Source: Methanocellales archaeon
GTDB lineage: Archaea > Halobacteriota > UBA148 > JAUWXC01
Length of the DNA stretch: 64,000 nt
Direction of reading: 5' to 3'
Assembly (NCBI GenBank): GCA_030610945.1
Contig: JAUWQV010000002.1
Coordinates: 92,633 to 156,632, forward strand
Shown: piece by piece, positions 18,045-26,759 of the stretch
Layout of the letters: each line of letters starts with the position of its first letter
Numbering within the stretch: position 1 is the stretch's first letter
Made by a program: the position numbers and the translations under genes
The notes under the pieces: model-generated
What the model was told of the DNA's origin: nothing
What the model saw: the letters and a program-made list of their open reading frames with translations, nothing else
Database searches by the model: none

Positions 18045-18299
18045 CTACACTGCAACACGCCTCAACTCTACATTCCAAGTGGTAGCGTTAGAGTAACTCC
18101 ACCGCTCTATTTTGAGTTTTGGATACATTTTGGACAGGACGCCAAGGTTGACACCTACTTCCCTGGGAGTTAGGCCTAAGTCACGTGCAATGTGTTTGGC
18201 CTTAAAAAAGCGCTTGCCGTGTTTTACATATTTGAGTAAATAGTCGATTAGTCTTTGCTGCGTTTCGTTGTATATCTTGCTCATGTGTGCTTTGCTCAT
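18045..18299 (-). CDS. Small winged-helix-like archaeal protein
   Basis: An 84-residue protein with a helix-turn-helix-like core (FFKAKHIARDLGLTPREVGVNLGVLS) and a C-terminal beta wing (LKIERWSYSNATTWNVEL). It resembles a conserved family of small archaeal winged-helix proteins (DUF7123 by recollection). It may bind DNA, or act as a translation-associated protein; no partner is evident. A nearer ATG (MSKIYNET) is an alternative start. It is convergent with the Thg1-like gene. Confidence 0.7.
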   Translation of the reverse strand: MSKAHMSKIYNETQQRLIDYLLKYVKHGKRFFKAKHIARDLGLTPREVGVNLGVLSKMYPKLKIERWSYSNATTWNVELRRVAV

Positions 18300-18353
18300 G
18301 CCATCCCCTTTAATAACGTCAACATTCCTAATATATAGGTGTTACGCATCATA

Positions 18354-19862
18354 TCACTCTTTCTCCTTCTCGACACCGACCACAGCGAAAAATCGCTTCG
18401 TCACGGCCTCTTCTGCCAAACGCATAAGTGTTTGCTTGTCCTTTACGCCACTGAACATGCCTAACGGTATTTGCGCTGCTCCCGCAGTGGTATGGCCTCC
18501 TGCCGAGCCGATTTCACCAAAGGCTTTGTCCATGATGTTCCCAATGTTCAACCGTATGTCATTGCTCCTGCCAGAGATGTAAATCTTGTCTTCACCAAGC
18601 CCAAACACAATAGTGGTAGTTATGCCCTCCAGGCCCAGCAAGTAATCTGCCGCCTGTGGAATTGTATCCCGATCTCTTACTGACCCTATGTTTGAAATGA
18701 GATAGCTCCCCTTAATGCGCCTGTTCTTGATCGCCTCACCCAAAACGTCCAATGTCTCGGCAGACATTGACGGCGACCCAATCTGCCCCAGTACATCATG
18801 ATCCACCAGTGGATACAAAAATGCCGCTGCATTTAAATCAGCTGGATCAACACCCCTCTTAAAGTCCTGTGTGTCTGTTCTTATGCCATAAAGCAACGCG
18901 GTTGCAACCTCCTTGTTGATTGGTATATCCAGATCTCGCAGATAGCTAGTCATTATGGTCGCAGTTGCACCTATGTTTGGTCGAACGTCCAAGTATTGGG
19001 CAGTACCCTTTTCAGCCTCAACAGGGTGGTGGTCAATTACGATATCCACCTCGGCATCTTCCGGCAATGCATTGTTCACGCCGGGAATGGCGACATCGAC
19101 AAGTGCTATCTTGTCGAATTCGTCTAAATTGAGTTTTTCCGTTTGCTGTAGTGGAATGTTGAGCAGGTTCACAAGCGCCCGATTCTCTTGATGGCCTATC
19201 TCTCCACGATATACCACTTCCGCGTCGACATTAATATGCGCCGCCATATATTTCAAGGCCAGTCCGCTTGCGATTGCATCTGGATCTGGATTATCGTGAA
19301 TGATAATTCCCAACTTCTTCTTGCCAACGCTTTTTATCAGTTTAAGCAATTCCCGTCCATGCCGGACCGACTCTACCATTTCTAAATATTTCACGGCAGC
19401 ATCTGCTATGACCAATGATGGCAAGAAGACCACGTCAGCGCCAGCAGTTTCCAATTCCTCTTTTGTCACAGGGTCTGCCGCCCGGACTACTGTGAGGATG
19501 TTTGGGACTGCTTTTTTAATTATTTTAAGCGCTTCTTTGTTTGCCCTGGTGTCTGGGCTGAGAATCATCACTGCACTTAGTTCAGCCAAATGGGCCTTCT
19601 TTAAGGTCTTTGGGTCGTTGATGTTGCCCAATATTGCCTCAAACTTTTGGTCCCTGAGCGTCTCAACCCGCTTGGCATCGCTATCGACAATGATAAATTC
19701 TTTGCCTTCTTTTCTTAGTTCGTTGGCAACCGCAAAACCCATACTGCCGCAGCCAAGAATAGCATATGTACGTTTGGCTTTTGGCTTCGGCGCCCTCGCT
19801 AATTTCTTGCTTTTTCCTTTTACCTTGCCCGCATCTTTAGGAGTAATGCCTATTCCCTCCAT
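18354..19862 (-). CDS. RCK (TrkA-N)-DHH phosphoesterase fusion protein
   Basis: A 502-residue soluble protein with a Lys-rich N-terminal tail (residues 1-30), a Rossmann TrkA-N domain (YAILGCGSMGFAVANEL, about 30-150) and a DHH phosphoesterase domain with DNPDPDAIASGLAL near 190 and the DHH-type IVIDHHPVE near 280. The C-terminal DHHA1 part has GSAGGHTTAGAAQIPLG. Such archaeal proteins are thought to hydrolyse cyclic dinucleotides or short oligonucleotides under nucleotide control; the substrate is not known from the sequence. It is monocistronic, with its start about 100 bases from tRNA-Lys. Confidence 0.9.
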   Translation of the reverse strand: MEGIGITPKDAGKVKGKSKKLARAPKPKAKRTYAILGCGSMGFAVANELRKEGKEFIIVDSDAKRVETLRDQKFEAILGNINDPKTLKKAHLAELSAVMILSPDTRANKEALKIIKKAVPNILTVVRAADPVTKEELETAGADVVFLPSLVIADAAVKYLEMVESVRHGRELLKLIKSVGKKKLGIIIHDNPDPDAIASGLALKYMAAHINVDAEVVYRGEIGHQENRALVNLLNIPLQQTEKLNLDEFDKIALVDVAIPGVNNALPEDAEVDIVIDHHPVEAEKGTAQYLDVRPNIGATATIMTSYLRDLDIPINKEVATALLYGIRTDTQDFKRGVDPADLNAAAFLYPLVDHDVLGQIGSPSMSAETLDVLGEAIKNRRIKGSYLISNIGSVRDRDTIPQAADYLLGLEGITTTIVFGLGEDKIYISGRSNDIRLNIGNIMDKAFGEIGSAGGHTTAGAAQIPLGMFSGVKDKQTLMRLAEEAVTKRFFAVVGVEKEKE

Positions 19863-19932
19863 ATCACAGCGCGTTCGTCAACGAAGTCATTCATCTTTAG
19901 TCTATATTTAAACCTATTGCTATCCTCCGCAA

Positions 19933-19942
19933 CATATATAAC
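19933..19942 (+). promoter_or_regulatory. TATA box for tRNA-Lys
   Basis: CATATATAAC lies with its centre about 27 bases upstream of the first base of tRNA-Lys, the right distance for an archaeal TATA box directing transcription close to the mature 5' end. Confidence 0.6.
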
Positions 19943-19964
19943 TACAGACGATACACGTTGAGGA

Positions 19965-20065
19965 GGGCCGGTAGCTTAGCCAGGCGGAGCGATGGGCTCT
20001 TAACCTTTGTCAAAAGTACAGTGAGAGAGACCCATAGGTCAGGGGTTCAAATCCCTTCCGGCCCG
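19965..20065 (+). tRNA. tRNA-Lys(CTT) with canonical anticodon-loop intron
   Basis: Acceptor GGGCCGG pairs with CCGGCCC, discriminator G, no encoded CCA. The anticodon stem ATGGG/CCCAT holds loop CTCTTAA with anticodon CTT (lysine). The T arm carries GGTTCAAATC. The gene is 101 bases because a 27-base intron sits directly after position 37. A TATA box lies at proper distance upstream. The flanking genes, RCK-DHH and Alba, both run on the opposite strand. Confidence 0.96.
20003..20029 (+). other. Canonical tRNA intron (position 37/38) in tRNA-Lys
   Basis: A strict bulge-helix-bulge is visible: anticodon stem, then CTCT (19997-20000) pairing with AGAG (20024-20027) as the four-base central helix, with three-base bulges TAA and AGA, each cut after its second base. 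Excision leaves a seven-base anticodon loop. An inner TGT/ACA stem closes the intron loop. Confidence 0.9.
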
Positions 20066-20158
20066 CTATAGTTGCACATTATGTAAAACAGTATGCGTAG
20101 GGCCTTCAGCGCACCAGCTATCCATGGCATTTACAAACCCAAAAGCCCGCATCATCGC

Positions 20159-20449
20159 TCAATCGGAGCGATTTAGAAAAATCTCAATAGAGGAAACGTT
20201 GATTTTGTCGCCTTTCTCTCCCTCTAGCTCTTCGGTTCCGATTTTAATATCTTTGACTTTTACGTCCTGCATGAATCGATTTCTTACTACCTCTGCGGTG
20301 TCAACTGCTCTCGAAATCGCTCTGCCTCTTGCTTTGATGGTTATATCTTTTTGCCCATCGTTGAACTGCGTCACCACTGCTAACACGTAATTCATCACAG
20401 GTTTGTTCCCGACGTATATTATGTTGTCTTCAAGTTTATCTTTTGCCAT
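20159..20449 (-). CDS. albA: Alba DNA/RNA-binding chromatin protein
   Basis: A 96-residue Alba protein that coats DNA and RNA as dimers. It shows the family pattern [18 protein letters not shown], with the lysine that is acetylated in relatives probably the K of GNKP, and [19 protein letters not shown], the RNA/DNA-contacting segment. GGAGAGGT precedes the ATG. It is divergent from purA and lies 3' of tRNA-Lys on the opposite strand. Confidence 0.96.
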   Translation of the reverse strand: MAKDKLEDNIIYVGNKPVMNYVLAVVTQFNDGQKDITIKARGRAISRAVDTAEVVRNRFMQDVKVKDIKIGTEELEGEKGDKINVSSIEIFLNRSD

Positions 20450-20605
20450 CTCTGACCTCTCCTTAGTTACTAATTGACGTTGCTAACTCTAAACGATGTT
20501 GTTATTATTAAGTTTTTCTCATTCAAGCCCACGCACCCAAACCAAAAAGAACTTGATAGATTAAAACGCTTTACAACTGTCAGTGCTAACGCAGGAGATG
20601 TAACA

Positions 20606-21610
20606 ATGGGTGCCACAATTATAGTAGGCGGATTTTTTGGAGATGAAGGAAAAGGTAAGATTGTAGCGCACGTAGCCCACAGAGACAAACCCTATATAAT
20701 TGCAAGAGGTGGTGTAGGGCCAAATGCAGGACATACTGTCGAGAAGGGCAAGGAAAAACACGGCGTCAGGATGGTTCCTTCTGGTTTTATCTATAAAGAT
20801 GCACAACTGTTAATCGGTGCTGGCGTTTTAGTCGACCCGCATGTCTTGTTGCGCGAGATTTCCGAGTTAGGAGTCAGAGACAGAATTGGTATCGATTTTC
20901 GTTGCCCTATCATTGAGGAAAAACACATCGTGGAGGACAAGGGAACTGCGCGGCTGGCAGATGTAATTGGAACTACGGGCACTGGTTGTGGGCCTGCCAA
21001 CAAGGACAGAGTGATGAGGTGCGCACGACAGGCAAAGGAGATAGATACGTTGAAGGATTATACCACCGATGTCGCCTTGCAAGTCAATGAGGCATTGGAT
21101 GCCGGTCAAACAGTAACTATTGAAGGGTCCCAGGGATTTGGCATATCACTGTTTTATGGCACATACCCATTCGTGACGTCCAAAGATACGTCTGCTTCCC
21201 AAATAGCAGCAGATGTAGGCGTTGGTCCCACAAGGATAGACGATGTAATCGTTGTATACAAGGCATTTCCAACACGAGTTGGTGCAGGGGAGTTTTCAAC
21301 CGAGATGTGCCCAGAGGAGGCAAAACGCTTGGGCATCGAGGAATTTGGTACTGTGACTGGGCGCCCCAGGCGCATTGGGCAATGGGATGGAAAAATGGCG
21401 CGCTATTCTGCCATGGTCAACGGTGCGACGCAGGTGGCACTAACGGGCTTGGATAAACTCGACCTTTCGTGCAAGGGCGTTACCGATTATGATAAACTTA
21501 GTGATAGTGTTAAAGAATTCGTGCGCAAAGCTGAACAAGATATTGGCGTTCCAATCACGATTCTATCCACAGGTCCAGAGATGTCGGAGACAATAGACCT
21601 ACGAAGGTGA
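20606..21610 (+). CDS. purA: Adenylosuccinate synthetase
   Basis: Converts IMP and aspartate to adenylosuccinate with GTP. ATG 20606, preceded by AGGAGAT, gives the family start [19 protein letters not shown] with the catalytic Asp and P-loop-like GDEGKGK; the longer track ORF has an implausible leader. The 334-residue length matches the short archaeal form, which lacks segments of the 430-residue bacterial enzyme. The [23 protein letters not shown] and [11 protein letters not shown] blocks are present. A small exported-protein gene follows after 12 bases. Confidence 0.96.
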   Translation: MGATIIVGGFFGDEGKGKIVAHVAHRDKPYIIARGGVGPNAGHTVEKGKEKHGVRMVPSGFIYKDAQLLIGAGVLVDPHVLLREISELGVRDRIGIDFRCPIIEEKHIVEDKGTARLADVIGTTGTGCGPANKDRVMRCARQAKEIDTLKDYTTDVALQVNEALDAGQTVTIEGSQGFGISLFYGTYPFVTSKDTSASQIAADVGVGPTRIDDVIVVYKAFPTRVGAGEFSTEMCPEEAKRLGIEEFGTVTGRPRRIGQWDGKMARYSAMVNGATQVALTGLDKLDLSCKGVTDYDKLSDSVKEFVRKAEQDIGVPITILSTGPEMSETIDLRR

Positions 21611-21622
21611 GGCCGAGTTAAT

Positions 21623-22036
21623 ATGCTGGACCTATGCCCTAAAAAAATATGGGTAGCCATTATGGCAATTATAATATTGGGTAGTGGCACTGCTGGATGG
21701 CTATCGCACATTTCTGTCTTGACAAATAGGAGCGACTGTTCTGTCGGTGACAATATCAATATCACGGTCAAAAATACTGGGATGTGGTACATATATGGGG
21801 TGCCGTCAATTGCTATGTACAACAGCGAGGGCTGCGAGATATACGGAGACGTGCCCTTTAACTTTTCTGGTGCCTTTCCATCACAAACCATCGCTACATT
21901 TTATTTTAGCCCTGCAGAACCGGGCACATATAGAATCGTGGCAAGAATATATATTGTAAGACATGGAACCGAGGTTAGCACAGGGCTGGGCGGACTGAAT
22001 AGGTTAGAAGCTGAAACGTTCGTCGATGTAGTGTGA
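21623..22036 (+). CDS. Hypothetical exported or membrane-anchored Ig-like protein
   Basis: A 137-residue protein with an N-terminal hydrophobic segment (residues 9-30) followed by an extracellular-type domain rich in beta strands. The segment SVGDNINITVKNTG and the later PGTYRIVARIYI resemble CARDB/Ig-like folds of archaeal surface proteins. Two Asn-x-Thr/Ser sites could be glycosylated. It lies between purA and pus10 with minimal spacing, so it is probably co-transcribed with housekeeping genes. Function unknown. Confidence 0.7.
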   Translation: MLDLCPKKIWVAIMAIIILGSGTAGWLSHISVLTNRSDCSVGDNINITVKNTGMWYIYGVPSIAMYNSEGCEIYGDVPFNFSGAFPSQTIATFYFSPAEPGTYRIVARIYIVRHGTEVSTGLGGLNRLEAETFVDVV

Positions 22037-22045
22037 GTGAGAAGG

Positions 22046-23305
22046 ATGAAAAGGAATCTGCTTGACGTTGTAACTAAGGTCTTAGACCAAGGGCCAATTT
22101 GTGACAATTGTATGGGACGGCAATTTGCCAAATTGTCGACCGGGCTGAGCAATAAAGAGAGGGGCACAGCGATCAGAACAGTTCTGGCGATGCTTAGAGA
22201 CCAGGAGATACATAAAGCTAAGAAATGTTGGGTTTGCAATGGGCTATTTGACTCCCTGGATGTCTGGGTCCAGAGAGCGGTAAAAGCCCTTTCAGGTTAT
22301 GAATATAATACGTTCCTTGTGGGCACCAAGGTGTCTGGATTGCTTGCCGAGAATGAGGAGATTTTATGGGCAGAATCAGGCACAACTCACGCAGAACCAC
22401 TCAAGTCAGAGCTGAACAGGGAAGTAGGTAAATTGATTCAGCCCCAGACGGGCAAAGAAGTGGACTTTGAGCGGCCAGACATAGTTGTTACACTCGACTT
22501 AGCAGAGGAAAAGGTCGAATTACAGGTCAATCCGATATTCATCTATGGAAAATATAGAAAGTTGGTCAGAGGGATTCCACAGACTGCATGGCCCTGCCCC
22601 CAGTGTGGGGGCAATGGATGCAAGAGTTGCAAGAATACTGGAAAAATGTACCAGACATCAGTAGAAGAGTTAATCGCTCCCTCAGTCCTCAAATTATCAG
22701 GTGGAGCAGATGCCGTGTTCCATGGTGCGGGCAGGGAAGACGTGGATGCGCGCATGCTTGGAACCGGCAGACCTTTTGTATTAGGGATTAAAGAACCGGT
22801 GCGCAGGCATTTTAACCTTGCTAATCTAAGAGATATAATCAATAAGCATGCAAAGGGTAAAGTTAAGGTTAGCAGCCTAAAGTTTGTAGACAAAGAAGCA
22901 GTTGAAGCCGTCAAGAGCGAATATTCGGATAAAGTTTATAGGCTTAGAATTGTATTTAAAAAAGCTGTCCCACGTGAAAAGCTTGAAGCCGCGTTAGATA
23001 AATTAACCAAGACTGCCATCAAACAGAGAACTCCATTAAGGGTGGCACATCGGCGAGCCGATAAGATTAGAACAAAGAGAGCGCGTTCTGCGACGCTCAA
23101 AGCCATGAGCAATAACAAGGCAAGCATCTGCATTGAATGTGAAGGCGGGTTATATGTTAAGGAACTAATTTCTGGCGACGATGGAAGGACAAAACCAAGT
23201 CTTTCCAAGTTAGTTGGAGCAGATGCGCAGGTATTGGAATTAGATGTCATAAAGGTCAAGGAGGCATTACATGCCAAAGTCCGCAGGAATAAGAAGAAAA
23301 AGTAG
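22046..23305 (+). CDS. pus10: tRNA pseudouridine synthase Pus10
   Basis: Makes pseudouridine 54 (and often 55) in archaeal tRNA. The N-terminal THUMP-like part begins with a zinc cluster (CDNCMGRQF) and a further CWVC, and a middle [12 protein letters not shown] motif follows. The catalytic domain has [19 protein letters not shown] near residue 235, where DVDARML carries the catalytic Asp. The later [21 protein letters not shown] is the family's C-terminal block. GTG 22037 is an alternative start. Its 3' end overlaps rpl21e by 35 bases in another frame. Confidence 0.95.
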   Translation: MKRNLLDVVTKVLDQGPICDNCMGRQFAKLSTGLSNKERGTAIRTVLAMLRDQEIHKAKKCWVCNGLFDSLDVWVQRAVKALSGYEYNTFLVGTKVSGLLAENEEILWAESGTTHAEPLKSELNREVGKLIQPQTGKEVDFERPDIVVTLDLAEEKVELQVNPIFIYGKYRKLVRGIPQTAWPCPQCGGNGCKSCKNTGKMYQTSVEELIAPSVLKLSGGADAVFHGAGREDVDARMLGTGRPFVLGIKEPVRRHFNLANLRDIINKHAKGKVKVSSLKFVDKEAVEAVKSEYSDKVYRLRIVFKKAVPREKLEAALDKLTKTAIKQRTPLRVAHRRADKIRTKRARSATLKAMSNNKASICIECEGGLYVKELISGDDGRTKPSLSKLVGADAQVLELDVIKVKEALHAKVRRNKKKK

Positions 23306-23570
23306 GTATAAGCTTAAAAAATCAATAAGGGAAAGAGGAATTTCACCCCCCAGTAGAGCCATACAAGAATTTGAAGTAGGGCAACGTGTCCACGTAGACA
23401 TCGACCCCAGCGTTCACAAGGCAATGCCTCATCCGAAGTTTCAGGGCAAGACCGCCAAGGTGATTGGGCGAAGAGGAAGAGCATATATACTTGAAGTAAG
23501 GGATGGAAATATGATAAAGAAAATAATTGCCAATCCACAACATCTCAAACCGCAAAAGGTGGCCTCATGA
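23271..23570 (+). CDS. rpl21e: Large ribosomal subunit protein eL21
   Basis: A 99-residue basic ribosomal protein. The start [17 protein letters not shown], the core [28 protein letters not shown] and the KOW-like [14 protein letters not shown] are typical of L21e. The ATG lies inside the pus10 tail, so translation is coupled. Its stop overlaps the Rpb4 gene by 4 bases. The pus10-rpl21e-rpoF-DUF655-ksgA order is a widely conserved archaeal operon. Confidence 0.97.
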   Translation: MPKSAGIRRKSRYKLKKSIRERGISPPSRAIQEFEVGQRVHVDIDPSVHKAMPHPKFQGKTAKVIGRRGRAYILEVRDGNMIKKIIANPQHLKPQKVAS

Positions 23571-23914
23571 TAGTAAAAGAAGTTGTAAGTGAGAAATTGC
23601 TGACCCTTGCAGAGGCAAAGAATATTCTTAACCGAATCAAGAAAGCAAGAGTGAAAGAGGAAGAATTAAGGTATGAACAGCGCAGGGCGCTCGAGCATGC
23701 GAATAAGTTCGCGAAGACTGATGCAAAATCCTCAAGGATGCTGGTGAATGAGCTTTTAAAACTTGAGAAGATGAAAGAGAATATCGCCATTAGAATTGCG
23801 GATATCATGCCAAAAACAAGGGACGAGCTAAGGTCGATATATGCAAAAGAGCGATATACACTGGGTAAAGAGGAACTGGAACAAATACTGAACCTCGTCA
23901 AGAAACACTTGTAG
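23567..23914 (+). CDS. rpoF: RNA polymerase subunit Rpo4 (Rpb4/RpoF)
   Basis: A 115-residue helical subunit that pairs with Rpo7 to form the RNA polymerase stalk. Residues [17 protein letters not shown] and the C-terminal HRDC-like [29 protein letters not shown] match the archaeal RpoF family. It overlaps rpl21e by 4 bases (ATGA). The DUF655 gene follows after about 27 bases. Rpo7 is not in the window. Confidence 0.94.
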   Translation: MIVKEVVSEKLLTLAEAKNILNRIKKARVKEEELRYEQRRALEHANKFAKTDAKSSRMLVNELLKLEKMKENIAIRIADIMPKTRDELRSIYAKERYTLGKEELEQILNLVKKHL

Positions 23915-23941
23915 GGCATAAAAGAGGCTTGGAGGACGACG

Positions 23942-24502
23942 ATGCAGAACGATGAGAGAGAGGACTATGTGCGAGTTTTAGATTACCTCCCTTATGGACA
24001 TCCCGGCGATTCTAGGCCAGTGTACCAGAAGAAACCCATTGTTCATAGTGTCGGCGAACATCACTTCACGTTGTTGGAGTTAATCCCAAAGGAAGGTGTG
24101 GTACCAGAACCCCACAAACGAGTCTATGTTGGAGAAGGGGATAGAAACGAAATTGACCATGTCAAGCGCCGCTTAAGATATGATGAGCTTACGCATGGCG
24201 CTAAGATCGAGCTGCCCTATGTACTTGAAAAAATCGTTCTTGAAAATGAAGATAAATTTGTCGCGTTTTTCAATAAAGCGCAGCCATTGACAACCCGGCT
24301 ACATCAATTGGAGTTGCTACCTGGCATTGGTAAAAAGCTAATGTGGGCAATCCTCGATGAGCGGAAGAAAGGCGACTTTAAAAATTTCAAAGATATTGCA
24401 GACAGGGTTAAGGGCCTGCACCATCCAGAAAGGCTTATCATTCATAGAATTGTGGAAGAGCTGAAAGATGAGCATCTGAAGTACAAGGTTTTTACGAGGT
24501 AG
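23942..24502 (+). CDS. DUF655 RNA-binding-like protein
   Basis: A 186-residue archaeal DUF655 protein of unknown function. The N-terminal OB-like region starts with DYVRVLDYLPYGHPGDSR, and the C-terminal half has a helix-hairpin-helix-like LLPGIGKKLMWAILDERKKGDF that could bind nucleic acid. It lies between rpoF and ksgA in the conserved operon, which suggests a role in transcription or ribosome assembly. GGAGGACG precedes the ATG. Confidence 0.92.
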   Translation: MQNDEREDYVRVLDYLPYGHPGDSRPVYQKKPIVHSVGEHHFTLLELIPKEGVVPEPHKRVYVGEGDRNEIDHVKRRLRYDELTHGAKIELPYVLEKIVLENEDKFVAFFNKAQPLTTRLHQLELLPGIGKKLMWAILDERKKGDFKNFKDIADRVKGLHHPERLIIHRIVEELKDEHLKYKVFTR

Positions 24503-24504
24503 GA

Positions 24505-25287
24505 TTGAATCCGGTTAAGAAAATGCGGCTAGGCCAACACTTTTTAATCGATTCGCGAGTCGTTGAACGCATTATCAATTATGCCGATATTCATAAGACA
24601 GAGACAATTCTGGAGATTGGTGCCGGTTTGGGCAATTTGACTCAAAAACTCGCTGCCAAGGCCGCCAAGGTAGTTGCCATCGAATCAGACCCTCGCCTGG
24701 TGGAAGCGCTTGGTAATTTGGAGTTGCCCAATGTCACAATTATTTACGATAACGCCCTAAAAGTAGACTTTTCAGAATTTGACAAAGTTGTGTCGAATTT
24801 GCCCTATTCTATCTCCTCTGAAGTCACCTCTAAGCTTCTTAGGTATCCGTTTAAATTAGGAATTCTGATGTACCAATATGAATTTGCCCAGCGAGTGATT
24901 GCCATGCCTGGCACAAAAGACTACGGCCCCATCTCAGTAGAGGCACAATATTGTGCAGATGTTGAGGTCTTAGAAATGGTGCCAAGAACTGCATTCCGCC
25001 CGCCGCCAGAGGTGCGATCTGCCATCGTGAAAATAGTTCCGCGACCGCCTTCTTTAGAGGTAGCAGATAAGGGTCTATTCTTCAATTTTGTATCGGCTGT
25101 ATTCACACAGCGGAGAAAGCGTATGAAAAATGCGATAATCAATGCTGCACATATATTGAATATGAAAGATGTTAAGAAAGCAGTTAACCTGCTGCCCAAA
25201 GAGCTGATGCACAAACGACCAGAACAATTATCGCCAGAAGAGTTTGTTATTTTATTTAATTTGATGTACGAGGCCAAGTATGAGTAG
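24505..25287 (+). CDS. ksgA: 16S rRNA adenine dimethyltransferase
   Basis: Dimethylates the two adjacent adenines in helix 45 of 16S rRNA using SAM, late in small-subunit assembly. The start reads MRLGQHFLIDSRVVERI; motif I is ILEIGAGLGNLT near residue 38, and the catalytic motif IV is NLPYSIS near 97. The 260-residue length includes the C-terminal helical domain. The start may be TTG 24505 (after GAGGTAGG) or ATG 24523. It overlaps the next methyltransferase gene by 8 bases. Confidence 0.96.
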   Translation: MNPVKKMRLGQHFLIDSRVVERIINYADIHKTETILEIGAGLGNLTQKLAAKAAKVVAIESDPRLVEALGNLELPNVTIIYDNALKVDFSEFDKVVSNLPYSISSEVTSKLLRYPFKLGILMYQYEFAQRVIAMPGTKDYGPISVEAQYCADVEVLEMVPRTAFRPPPEVRSAIVKIVPRPPSLEVADKGLFFNFVSAVFTQRRKRMKNAIINAAHILNMKDVKKAVNLLPKELMHKRPEQLSPEEFVILFNLMYEAKYE

Positions 25288-25861
25288 GTACAAAAACAAA
25301 GAGATTTTGGTCCTGCCAGAAGTCTACACACCAGCTGAAGATTCGTTCTTGTTGGTTGAGGCAGTGCTAAGAGAATTGCGCCCCTCAGACAGGGTTTTAG
25401 AAATTGGCACTGGCTCAGGCATTGTTTCAGCATGTGTAAAAGAGCGTGCATCCGTCATCGCCACAGACATTAACCCATACGCTGTAAAATGCGCCAGATT
25501 AAATGGAATAGACAGCATAAGAGCGGATTTATTCAATGGCATCAAGGGTAGATTTGATTTGGTGGTGTTCAACCCGCCGTATTTGCCCTCTGACAAGAAG
25601 CTTAACGACTGGCTCGATTGCGCGTGGGACGGTGGAGAAGACGGACGAGCTATTATCAGCCGATTCTTGTGCCATGTACAGGACCACTTAACAGAAAGTG
25701 GCAGGTTCCTATTGCTGGTGTCATCCTTGAGTGGAGTTGATGCAATCATGGATAAAATGGCATCACTTGGATTCATTGTTGAAGAGGTATTGAGCGAAAA
25801 GTACTTTTTCGAGCGGTTAACAGTCCTAAAGGGCAGGGTGGCAAATAAGAGCAGGAGGTGA
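25280..25861 (+). CDS. HemK2/Mtq2-like protein methyltransferase
   Basis: A 193-residue Rossmann methyltransferase. It has the YTPAEDSFLLVEAV start, motif I VLEIGTGSGIVSA, and the NPPYLP signature near residue 95 that marks glutamine methylation of release factors. Archaeal members probably methylate aRF1 at the GGQ glutamine together with a Trm112 protein. The position directly after ksgA in a translation operon fits. Overlaps ksgA by 8 bases; the YjbQ gene starts 3 bases after its stop. Confidence 0.9.
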   Translation: MSRYKNKEILVLPEVYTPAEDSFLLVEAVLRELRPSDRVLEIGTGSGIVSACVKERASVIATDINPYAVKCARLNGIDSIRADLFNGIKGRFDLVVFNPPYLPSDKKLNDWLDCAWDGGEDGRAIISRFLCHVQDHLTESGRFLLLVSSLSGVDAIMDKMASLGFIVEEVLSEKYFFERLTVLKGRVANKSRR

Positions 25862-25864
25862 ACC

Positions 25865-26305
25865 ATGGGCATAATTACCAAGACTCTTGATTTCGAGACG
25901 CGAGGCAATACAGACATCATTAACATCACGGATGATGTTCAAAAAGCGCTGGATAGAGCAAATCTAAAAGAGGGTATTATCACCGTCTTTGTGCCAGGCG
26001 CGACGGGTGCGGTAACTACGATAGAGTATGAATCAGGCTTGATGGAAGATTTAACACATGCAATAGAGAGGATCGTACCCCAAGGCATAGAGTACAAGCA
26101 TAATCTCAAATGGGGAGATGGTAATGGACACTCCCATGTGAGGGCTTCATTGATAGGTCCCAGCGTGACAATCCCTTTCTCGAATGCGACATTGATGCTG
26201 GGCACATGGCAGCAAATCGTGTTCATCGATTTTGATGTTCGCCTCAGAGCGCGCAAGATAATTCTACAAATTATAGGAGATAATCAAAATTCTTTTAAGG
26301 AATGA
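25865..26305 (+). CDS. YjbQ/UPF0047 family protein
   Basis: A 146-residue member of the YjbQ/UPF0047 family. It has the characteristic HDLKWGDGNGHSHVRASLIG-type core (here NLKWGDGNGHSHVRASL) with the conserved histidines and Gly residues, and IVFIDFDVRLRARKI at the end. Bacterial members show weak thiamin-phosphate-synthase activity, but the true function is unsettled. GGAGGTG precedes the ATG. It ends the ksgA-containing operon before the structured intergenic element. Confidence 0.92.
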   Translation: MGIITKTLDFETRGNTDIINITDDVQKALDRANLKEGIITVFVPGATGAVTTIEYESGLMEDLTHAIERIVPQGIEYKHNLKWGDGNGHSHVRASLIGPSVTIPFSNATLMLGTWQQIVFIDFDVRLRARKIILQIIGDNQNSFKE

Positions 26306-26314
26306 GTGTAATGC

Positions 26315-26367
26315 ATAAGAACGCGTTCGCTTTGCGAATGCTTACACGAAGTGTATCCGTTCCTTAT
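26315..26367 (+). ncRNA. Candidate three-way-junction structured RNA or palindromic repeat
   Basis: A 53-base intergenic stretch folds almost completely on paper. An outer stem pairs ATAAGAACG (26315-26323) with CGTTCCTTAT, leaving one C bulged. Inside are a seven-pair hairpin CGTTCGC-TTT-GCGAATG and a five-pair hairpin TACAC-GAA-GTGTA. It lies 10 bases after the YjbQ stop and 27 before the roadblock gene. It could be a leader element, a processing or terminator structure, or a dispersed repeat. Confidence 0.45.
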
Positions 26368-26393
26368 CGTTAAAGTACATCGAAGGGATTGTA

Positions 26394-26759
26394 ATGGCGA
26401 CCATGAAAGAAAATCTTGAGCAAATCCTGAAGGAAGCTAGAGGAGAGAACGTAGAATCATTGGCAATTATAACTCGCGACGGCTTGACCATAACATCAGA
26501 CGTTTCGGCAGGCCTGGATGAAGAAATTCTTGCCGCGATGATGGCAACTATATATAAAGCAGCTGAAATCGCAGCATCTCGATTGAAAAAAAGCACCGCC
26601 AAACGCATAATCACCGAGTTCAATGACGAGAGTGTTATAATTACATCAATAGAGCCAAAAGCATTGCTGGTAACTATAGTCAAATCCAAAGGCGATTATG
26701 AGCTGGTTTGCAAGAAGATAGATACTACTGCAGAAAAAATAGAGAAAGTTTTCAGTTGA
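26394..26759 (+). CDS. Roadblock/LC7 domain protein
   Basis: A 121-residue single roadblock/LC7 protein (ESLAIITRDGLTITSDVSAGLDEEILAAMMATIYKAAEI), the fold of MglB and dynein light chains, which usually forms dimers that regulate small Ras-like GTPases. No GTPase partner lies in the window. AAGGGATTG precedes the ATG, and ATG 26403 is an alternative start. It is convergent with elp3, the stops overlapping by 8 bases. A structured RNA candidate lies directly upstream. Confidence 0.88.
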   Translation: MATMKENLEQILKEARGENVESLAIITRDGLTITSDVSAGLDEEILAAMMATIYKAAEIAASRLKKSTAKRIITEFNDESVIITSIEPKALLVTIVKSKGDYELVCKKIDTTAEKIEKVFS

